Positions 55,854-64,000 of a stretch of 64,000 bases of DNA are shown here, piece after piece. The DNA lies in assembly GCA_002104905.1 (NCBI GenBank), contig MCFE01000083.1, positions 62,001-126,000 on the forward strand. Direction: 5' to 3'. Position numbers and translations under genes: made by a program. The notes under the pieces were generated by a model that did not search any database, was not told the DNA's origin, and was given only the letters and a program-made list of their open reading frames with translations. Source of the DNA: Basidiobolus meristosporus CBS 931.73. Its lineage: Eukaryota; Basidiobolomycota; Basidiobolomycetes; Basidiobolales; Basidiobolaceae. Within the stretch, counting starts at the first letter, position 1. Every line of letters begins with the position of its first letter.

Positions 55854-56200
55854 TGTTGTAAAGTTTGTAATTCCACCTAAATACTCACCCAGCTTAGTCA
55901 CTTAGTCTAATACCCACAAATCTTAGAGAATACTATCCAAATTCCTTTCTGGGACTTACACAGAAAATTTCCGCCAAGCTATCAGGTACCCAAATCATGA
56001 AAATCTCATAGTTATCCAAACAGCCCAAGACTTTGCGCACGTGCTTTTGAGACCTCTCAAAATCTATTCTATGTGGCTATTATGCCATGACCATGTAAGT
56101 GTATAAATACTACATTCCCAATCAACAGACCACTAAGTAAAAAGCATATGGTCTGCTTACTCTTCTAATCACTTCCAATATCTCCAAGACCCTTTCAACA
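55854..56200 (+). repeat. 5' LTR of copia-A6
   Basis: 347 bp, TGTTGTAAAGTTTG to CCTTTCAACA. TATAAATACTAC lies about 100 bp before its end. Confidence 0.88.
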
Positions 56201-56239
56201 GGTTATGGGCCCCAAGCTGTCACCCTCTGCATTGTCTCC

Positions 56240-57430
56240 TACTGCCATGACTGGAGTTTTTCCCTCAGCTGAAAAGTTGGATAAATCTACCTACCGTGTG
56301 TGGATGGTAAAGTTGAAGATGCTGCTATAAGAAAGTGGCCTTTTGGACATTATCATTGGAGAAGAATGCCCTCCTAAAAGTATAGGAGAGGAAGCCCCAA
56401 AATAACAGAAGAAAGAATCAAAGCCTTCAAGTGCATTGGCCTCAATGTTGCAGATAAGTTGGTAATTCATTGCTCAAGAGCAAAAATGACAGAAAATGCC
56501 TGGTAGTCATTAGAAGACACATATCAGTCATGAGCAGCTGCAGTAATGCTATATCTTAGACAAAAATTCTTTACTACAAAGATGCTGCCAGCGGCAGAAT
56601 TGAAAAATCTAATCAACAAAATCACTCTGTTGGTTGATGAGATAGAGTCTCTGGAGGCACCAACTACTAATGACAATGTGATAGTAGCTATCCTGTCTAG
56701 CCTGACAGATAGGTTTCAGGGCCTTGTATTAGCCCTAAAGTCCAGAATTGAAGATTTGACCATGTATCACTTTATGAAAGGCTCCTGGATGAAGAATCAA
56801 GTAAATTAATTGCCAATAAGAAGGAAGCAAAAAATGCTCTAATAAGCAATGATAACCAACAAAGGAGGTACTCAAAACCCCTTAAATGCAACAGCAATCT
56901 GTTTTGCAACTACTGCAAATGGAAAGGATGCACATTAGACCAGTACCTCAAAAGGAGTATTAATCAACTAAAGAAGCATGAATATGGAAATGCTGCCACA
57001 GCTGAAGATAGATTATTCATATCTGCACTAAATACGACCACAAATAGGGCTTCTCAGAAGTTGCATACTGACTATGGAGTATATCAACACTTCACACACC
57101 AAAATGAGCTTTTTACTCAATATCAAAAATTTCAATTGAAAATGTTTCCATGGGTCACAGCAGAATACTTGATGTTGTTGGGGAAGAAACTATGCAAGTT
57201 AACCTTAGTAGCAGTGAAGGAAGCCACACATGTACCTTCAAAGAAGTACTCTATGTACCAGAAATAGCCAAGAACCTACTATCAGTAAGCAAGGCCACAG
57301 TAGAAGGACTCAGTTTCAGTTTAACAATTCTGGATGCAGGATCACTGATCAATAGATCAGCTTTTTGGAGCACTGTGAAGCCTGCATACATGGGAAACAA
57401 GCCAGACAACCATTCACAAGCTCTGGGTTA
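56240..57430 (+). pseudogene. Copia-A6 gag and protease
   Basis: Gag pieces at 56270-56810 (LINKITLLVDEIESLEAPTT at 56546-56809), a decayed zinc knuckle near 56900 (CNYCKWKGCTLDQYL), and a protease region at 57061-57431 (the DSGAS equivalent reads DYGVYQHFTHQ, so the active site is lost). Confidence 0.78.
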
Positions 57431-58320
57431 ATCAAAATTAAGAAAAAATAGATCTAATTTACCTAGATATTTGTCAACATGTGCAACATATATCCTTAGG
57501 CAGGATGAAGTATTTAACTACTTTTATTGATGCTTATACAAGATACTCATAGATCTACTTCAGGGAGAGAAAGGAGCAAGCTCTGTCTAAGCCCAGGGAG
57601 TCTAAAGCCATGGTGGAGGGAGAAACTGGTGAAAAAATCATGAAAATATACCCTGATACTGGTGGAAAATATACCTCAAAACCTTTCATCCACTTCCGCA
57701 AGATTGACGGGGTAAAGCAAGGGAGTACTGTACCATACTCCCCACAGCAAAATCAGGTGGCAGAAGTGCAAACAGATCATTAATTGATATGGCAAGTTCT
57801 ATGATACATGATCAAAACTATCCTATGACATTTGGGTGGAATTAGCTGCTACAGCTCTACTTCTCAGGAACAGGAGTTGTAGCAGAGCACTCTATGATTC
57901 TACTCCATTTGAGGCATGGTATAGGTACATACCAAGTGCAGAGCATCTAAGAGTGCCTGGGTGCACTGCATATGTCAAGAAACTGACCAGATTTTAGTTA
58001 AAACTAGAGCCAAAAGGTGCAAAATGTGTATTTTTGGGCTACTGTAATGCAAGTAAGGTCTACAGACTCCACAATACCAAAGCAAAGAAGCCAATCAAGT
58101 CTAGAGATCTGTTGTTTGAGGAAAACTCAAAATTTTCACAAAAAATGTCATCAGATGGTGACAAAAATCTGATCATAAGTTCACCCATAATCAGGATTGA
58201 ATCAGAGCAGAGCAGTGGGAATTCAGTCACTTCAGAGTACTCTACAACTATGGTGCAGCCAGAGTTGGTGGCCAGGAATATCCCAAAAGTGATCACTCCA
58301 GTATTACAAATCATGTGATC
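57431..58320 (+). pseudogene. Copia-A6 integrase
   Basis: Pieces match the core (near 57530, TTFIDAYTRYS), YPDTGGKYTSKPF-like at 57655 in place of SDNGGEY, PYSPQQNQVAE near 57730 with the Glu kept, then 58034-58318 (YCNASKVYRLHNTKAKKPIK, SRDLLFEENSKF). The second Asp is damaged and there are several frameshifts. Confidence 0.75.
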
Positions 58321-59895
58321 CAACTGGTCCAGAAATAGCCCCAATTTCTATATCAATTGAGGTTAAAACTTAACCTATGCCTATTCAGTCCATATTGATG
58401 GACCTCAGGTGGTATAAGAAGCCCTGAATAGCCCTCAGACAAAGTTTTGGAGATTGGCAATGACTGAGGAGTATCAGGCCCTGATGGAAAAGCAAGTTAC
58501 CAATCAACTAAAAACCAATTGGATGCACATGGATCTTGAAGTAATAATACAAGGCTGAAAGTACAATTGAAAGAGACAAAGCAAGACCTGTGGCCAAAGG
58601 ATTCTCACAAGCAAGACAACTTCACTATATTGAGGTCTTAACTTTTATAAGTTTATCATTCATCAAATGGATGTAAAAGCTGCATTTCTGAATGGGGAAC
58701 CTGATGAGGATGTGTACAATGACTAGACTAATGAGTTTGTTGATCAGGATAGCCCCCATTTGGTCTGCAAGCTTAAAACATCTCTATATGGTCTAAAACA
58801 AATACCAAGAGCCTCAAATTGCAAGATAGATTCTTATTTGGAATCTTTATGTCTCCAAAGGAGTACTGCCAATTATAGTATCTATTATAAGCCAGATAGA
58901 GCAAATCCATATCTATTAGCACTTTATATGGAAGATCTTGCTATGGCTGTCAATAACTTAGAAATATTGGCAGAGCCTAAATCCAGCCTCACTAAGAAGG
59001 TCAAGATGTCCAATCTGGGAGAACTCAGCTACTACTTAGGGATATAGTTCTTCACAGACAGAAGTACCCAGTTTATTATCCTAAGTCAGCCCAAGTATAT
59101 TCAAGGTATACTTCAGAAGTAATAAATGGAAGACTGTAAACCTGTAACTACACCAATGGAGACAAACACTACCTGGTCAAAACTCAACCAAATCAAGAGA
59201 GCTTGGTGCCATCTGAAAGCACAGACTTTCTTTATCAATCTGTGATTGTCAGTCTAATGTATATCATGCTTGGAACATGTTCAGATATCTCATACACAGT
59301 GGGAGTTGTCAGCCAGCGTAATTAGAATTATGGAACTGATCACATTGTAGCTGTTGAGTAGATTTTTAGATACCAAAAAGGAACTTGTGGTACACCTGTA
59401 GGATTTAGAACAAGATCTTGTGGGATACTCTGATGCTGATTGGGGACAAAATTTTGAAGACAGAAGCTCCACCACAGCATAAACCTTTCTTAACTCTAAA
59501 GGAGCAGTTTCCTGGAATTCAAGAAAGCAGCCAACTGTAGCACTTTCTACCACTGAGGCAATGTATATGGCAGCCTGTGAAGCTACAAAAAATGCCACAT
59601 GGTCATGAAAGCTTTTTAAAGATTTGGGCATATGTCAAAAAATGCCTATTAATTTATTTCAAGATAATCAAGGATGTTTACTATAAGGTAGAAATCCAAT
59701 TTTTCATGCAGAACCAAGCACATAGATATTAGACATCAATTCATGCATACAGCTATAGAGAATAACATCTTTGACTTATTTTACTGTTCCACAGATGAAG
59801 TGATTGCATATGTATTTTCTAAACCATTAGCTAGAGACAAATCTGAATATCTTAGGTTATAATTAGGACTAGTCAGTGTGAACATTTAGTTGAGT
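58321..59895 (+). pseudogene. Copia-A6 RT and RNase H
   Basis: RT pieces: ALNSPQTKFWRLAMTEEYQA near 58420, 58760-59047 (MVCKLKTSLYGLKQIPRASN, then ALYMEDLAMAVNN, where YVDD has become YMED), DCKPVTTPMETN near 59135. RNase [21 protein letters not shown] near 59540 to KPLARDKSEYLRL near 59825. A roughly 100-bp deletion removes part of RT near 58640. Confidence 0.78.
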
Positions 59896-59900
59896 GGGAG

Positions 59901-60247
59901 TGTTGTAAAAGTTGTAATTCCACCTAAATATCCACCTAACTCAGTCACTTAAATCATTACCCTCAAATCCTATAGAATAATGACCAAATTTCTTGTTGGG
60001 ATTTACTTGGAATATTTTCACCAAAATACCAGGTACCCAGAACATGAAAATTCTTAAAGTTATCCAAACAGCCCAAAACTTTGCATACATGTTCTTGGGG
60101 CCTTCCTAAGCCTATTCTATGTGTTTTTATGCCAAGACCATGTAGTAGTATAAATACTACTTTCACATTCAATAAATCATTAAGTGAAGACCACATAATC
60201 TACATATTCTTCTAATCACTTCCAATATCTCCAAGGCTCTTACAACA
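59901..60247 (+). repeat. 3' LTR of copia-A6
   Basis: 347 bp, TGTTGTAAAAGTTG to TCTTACAACA. Confidence 0.88.
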
Positions 60248-60284
60248 GGATCCACCCATGGGACCAATTGTTTTTCACTGAGGA

Positions 60285-60400
60285 TATGATAGTCTCAGAG
60301 TTGACCAAAGGCCCCCAGGCTTTGCACACATGTTGTTCAGATCTTCCCAAACATGCACCATGTAAAAGTATAAATAGCACTTCCACATCTAATCTGGCTA
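60285..60400 (+). repeat. Very degenerate copia-A LTR fragment
   Basis: Keeps GGCTTTGCACACATGTTGTTC and TGTAAAAGTATAAATA.CACTT.CACAT in the order found in copia-A LTRs. It marks the right limit of the transposon block. Confidence 0.55.
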
Positions 60401-60928
60401 TCAAACTGCATCCACAATTGAACACAACTTCCTGGAACCTTAGTTGAAATACTCCTGTCATCAGCATTGCAAAAAGTGACAATCCTTTGTTTCATCCTGG
60501 CTAGCCAACAGGTGAGCAACATGGGCGCGTTGTGGTTCCTCAGTTCCCGTCCAAACATCACACCAGGCGACCCATACGTATCCCATAAGTGCGCCTGGTG
60601 GCTAGGTGGCAGTAGAAACTGTCCAGGGTGCCAAAGCAACCATGCAACTGCCATGACTACCAACACGTGGAAGTCATCGGGAGGCAATTGGAGCTTCAAT
60701 TCAGGCAGTAGAACTCCCACCTGAACCTCGGAATCCCATAAATCGGGCGGTTGTGAGACGAAGGTGGTAGGGGTGGCCCACATTTATTGATGGCCAATCC
60801 ATCTGGAGGACCATGACCATTTGTGAGGTTAGGAGGAACCAGACGGTCAGCAACGGTTCGTAGCCAAGTGTCTGCTCTCCATGGGAAGGAAAGTAGCAGC
60901 AACCCAGGATAGGTTGAGGGATTTACAC
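60401..60928. other. Transition from transposon block to gene island, no gene assigned
   Basis: Base composition changes near 60480 from AT-rich to near-even. Frames of 148 codons (60337-60783, minus) and 85 codons (60467-60724, plus) are open, but neither shows a known domain. This may be the 3' UTR or a further downstream exon of the DHFR gene, because a GTAAGT donor overlaps the DHFR stop. Confidence 0.4.
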
Positions 60929-61862
<934 letters not shown>

Positions 61863-63204
61863 CTACGTGCGGTGGTTGACGAATGGTGACCAACACATGC
61901 GTTTTTTATCCGAGCCTGATGGGATCCCACCTAGTGTCTCTTTGGGGAACACGTCCATTTTACACAGTGGACACTTCCTTGCCTTCGTGGTCAGCCACGA
62001 ATCTATGCATTTGGCGTGGAAGTCGTGGTTACATGGCAGCCTTCTAACCTGGTCACCATCGCAGAAATCGTCCAGACAAACAGAACACACCCAATGCCTT
62101 AGGGGGTCCCCGTCAACCAGCAGGGCCAAAGGTGGCTGGTCCACGTGATTGGATTCACATTGACCTTGGATGGTATTATTAGCTAGATCTACATTGGAAA
62201 CACCGCTACTGGTAACATCCGATTCAGCAGCACTATAATTAGCCGTGTCTCCGGAGCACCATGGACGTACAGGAAAGAGGCTCAAATGATTTTTCTTAAG
62301 CACCGCGGCATCCGTGTTGTACAGCGGAGGGCCACGGTTTCGGGACAAGTGACGCCTACGGTAACTTAAGAAAGCTGGGAGATAGGGTCCGATGGATATG
62401 TGTCAGTAAAATGAAAGGAACCTCGAGATCGGCATGAATGACGTTACCAAACACGAGTGCACCAGAGAAAACGAGTACCGATGCGACGATGATGGTGATT
62501 TCCCATACACCTGGCCGAAATCTCTGCTGGGGTATCAAAGTTAACTGGATGTGCTTGGCCCAGTGCGAAGTGGTATTGAATGGTGTCGAGTCCGAGTCCA
62601 CCGTGGTCAGACCGTGGTACAGTTGGTTCCCCACTTCTTTGGAGACAATTACCACCGGTATAGATGCGGATATCCGGAGCCTTATCACATTTACGTCGAG
62701 AGGTTGGTCGTCAAATATGATTGCCCCAACAGCCGAGTCGGTTTGTGCCTGGTTGATCTTCCACTCCAGAGCACAGCCATTTAGTTTGAGGAGCGCGATG
62801 TGTTTTATGTGGGTCACGTTCTCGGGGGCGTAAGAAACATTTGCTGCTGGAGATTCCGTACAGGAGTCCCCTTGAAAGTACAGAATACCCTAGGGAAAAT
62901 AGATGAGTCTTACAGGGCTCAACAATAGCAGGCAATTTGCGGAAGGGGAGCATACCTGAAGCCCTTCGCTAGGAGGCGTGGGGCCGGCGGGCAAGAAGGA
63001 GACGTCTTTTAGGTATTCGACGGTTTTGGAGGTTTTGTCTTGTTTGAAAGAAGAGGAATCGGCCAAAACGTACACCACCTCTTGAAGAATGCTGGGATCT
63101 CTGCCATGAAAGAGAGTAGCAGAAGAAGACAGCTGATGGCAATGGAGTAGGACGGAGACAAAAAACACTTGCAGCCAACGGCTAAACAGCTTCCCAGTCA
63201 TCAA
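61863..63204 (-). CDS. PA-TM-RING type E3 ubiquitin ligase, three exons
   Basis: Membrane-bound RING-H2 ligase of the RNF13/RNF167/GRAIL type, which ubiquitinates proteins at endomembranes. Exons 63204-62956, 62889-62448 and 62374-61863 give exactly 400 residues. The N-terminal hydrophobic stretch (LQVFFVSVLLHC) is a signal peptide. A lumenal protease-associated domain (about 95-180: IALLKLNGCALEW, AVGAIIFDDQ, SIPVVIVSKEVGNQLYHGL) precedes one membrane span (about 212-235) with the basic stop YRRRH. The C3H2C3 RING is complete: Cys327, Cys330, Cys345, His347, His350, Cys353, Cys365, Cys368. NVS, NVT and NTT are potential glycosylation sites in the lumenal part. Confidence 0.92.
62375..62447 (-). 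other. Intron 2 of the RING gene
   Basis: 73 nt, donor G|GTAACG, branch CTGAC, acceptor CCCAG|CTTTC. Splicing joins the membrane span to the basic stop-transfer (LVF-AFLSYRRRH). Reading through it would end the protein at a stop 29 codons later. Confidence 0.85.
62890..62955 (-). other. Intron 1 of the RING gene
   Basis: 66 nt, donor CAG|GTATGC, acceptor CCCTAG|GG. Joins EGLQ to GILYFQGD in frame. Confidence 0.87.
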
Positions 63205-63446
63205 AGATAACAGTTTATTCTATGGCGAATGGCACTTTCTGTGCTATGAATGAGGGGACTTGCAGTAAAAAACACTAGTATAAAGAGGTAAGGAGACTGG
63301 CTCTAAGAAACGAACGGAAAAACCGAATACTGAGAGGTTTCACCGCATATATGTATGGTGTAAGGGGAACTATTATTGGTCTACCTGTTGGAAGCTTATT
63401 TTAAGGCAAATCCTGGAGAATTGGAGAATATGGTATCAGTCAAAGA
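63205..63446. other. Upstream region of the RING gene, no gene recognised
   Basis: Moderately AT-rich non-coding DNA. No strong core promoter motif stands out. Confidence 0.4.
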
Positions 63447-63584
63447 ATGATTTCTGTTCCCGCTCACTTCACTTCATTCGCCAGTGGTGCCGGACCAATG
63501 ATGCACTTCGGTGGTACAACTGATGTTAAAATGCAAGCAAAGACCGATAGAGTCCCATCTAAAAACTGGCTTGAGGACTATTGA
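63447..63584 (+). CDS. Possible short gene or first exon (45 codons)
   Basis: Open frame from ATGATTTCTGTTCCCGC to TGA, starting MISVPAHFTSFASG and ending PSKNWLEDY. The composition is even, with many C-ending codons as in the two host genes, unlike the random frames in the transposon block. It lies divergently from the RING gene, 242 bp away. I recognise no family, and it may be chance. Confidence 0.2.
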   Translation: MISVPAHFTSFASGAGPMMHFGGTTDVKMQAKTDRVPSKNWLEDY

Positions 63585-64000
63585 TTTGTCAGGTGTCACT
63601 GTTAATCACATTTAAGCTTAATCACTCATATAATCAGAAGACTGGGTACATCAAGTTTCAGGTGATTGGCCGTCTGTATACGCCAACGTTACTTACAATT
63701 TCGCTAGCATGCACAATCCTGTGGTGCGTAAAATTGGAAAGCGAAGGATCGTAGCTGTTAAACCGGAAAAATCCCATCACGATTTCTTCTAGTTGCATAC
63801 CAATCATGACTATATTTAGCCAATCTTTGCAACGTTACTTGGGTATAGCCTGCGTGTTGACTATTGTTCTGACGGATCAGTCCAAGACAAATTGTAGGCA
63901 TTCCGGATATTTTCTTAGTAGCTGCTGCCTCCCTTCTCTTTGTGAAGCCGGACAGCGGATGAAACGATTGAATCCAATACAACTCTTCAAAGTACTACTT
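63585..64000. other. No feature recognised
   Basis: A 74-codon minus-strand frame (63758-63982) is open but has no recognisable domain. No tRNA or repeat is seen. Confidence 0.3.

Larger units (their letters stand above)
55854..60247 (+). mobile_element. Copia-A6: complete but strongly decayed copia element, TSD GGATC
   Basis: LTRs 55854-56200 and 59901-60247 (347 bp each), with GGATC on both flanks. Internal order gag to RNase H on the plus strand. The many LTR differences and stops show it is one of the oldest intact-length copies. The primer-binding site GGTTATGGGCCC lies at 56201-56212 and the polypurine tract AGTGGGAG before 59901. Confidence 0.92.

Noticed and set aside
60337-60783. 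148-codon minus-strand frame next to DHFR
   Set aside because: No recognisable domain or start context; part of it overlaps degenerate copia LTR. Could be 3' UTR.

Overview
This window looks like a transposon-rich block of a filamentous fungal nuclear genome, ending in a short gene island at the right edge. The evidence for a fungus is two intron-containing host genes with very short introns (63-73 nt, CTAAT or CTGAC-type branch motifs), no UTR-scale gaps between them, and fungal-style Ty1/copia and chromodomain Ty3/gypsy elements. I cannot name the species or phylum from sequence alone. About 60.4 kb is AT-rich, nested and mostly decayed mobile DNA. The last 3.5 kb is richer in G+C and holds dihydrofolate reductase and a PA-TM-RING ubiquitin ligase, both on the minus strand.

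Layout. 1-5.6 kb: the right end of a PIF/Harbinger-like element inside an LTR (family LTR-D), then copy 1 of an unclassified two-gene repeat (Rep-E). 5.6-11.8 kb: a CCCCTTTAG minisatellite split by a nearly complete copia element, A1 (TSD TAAAG), which itself carries a solo LTR-D and a 210-bp MITE. 11.8-20.8 kb: unrecognised repeat DNA, a broken gypsy (Gypsy-2), more LTR-D, Rep-E copy 2, and the RNase H/integrase remnant of Gypsy-2. 20.8-28.4 kb: three broken copia elements of a second family (copia-B, 369-bp LTRs) with solo LTRs inside them. 28.5-35.3 kb: Gypsy-2 LTR debris and a 3.4-kb Harbinger-like element with an uninterrupted DDE transposase. 35.6-55.1 kb: a Russian-doll nest. Plus-strand copia A3 is interrupted by copia A2, by an unclassified insert that holds a 5.9-kb chromovirus (Gypsy-1, TSD GACTC), and by LTR element E, which holds a deleted copia (A4, TSD AAAAT). 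55.9-60.2 kb: old copia A6 (TSD GGATC). 60.9-64 kb: host genes.

Almost every element is broken by stops or frameshifts, so the region is probably silent. Gypsy-1 is the youngest by LTR divergence (8 differences in 521 bp). All four transitions between its LTRs lie at CpG sites, as expected from CpG methylation followed by deamination.

The most interesting signals are a textbook -1 frameshift site in Gypsy-1 (slippery GGGAAAC, 6-nt spacer, perfect 11-bp stem), primer-binding sites in both copia families that match the anticodon stem-loop of initiator tRNA-Met (half-tRNA priming), a Harbinger-like family with matching MITEs, and Rep-E, a divergent two-gene repeat I cannot assign to any family.
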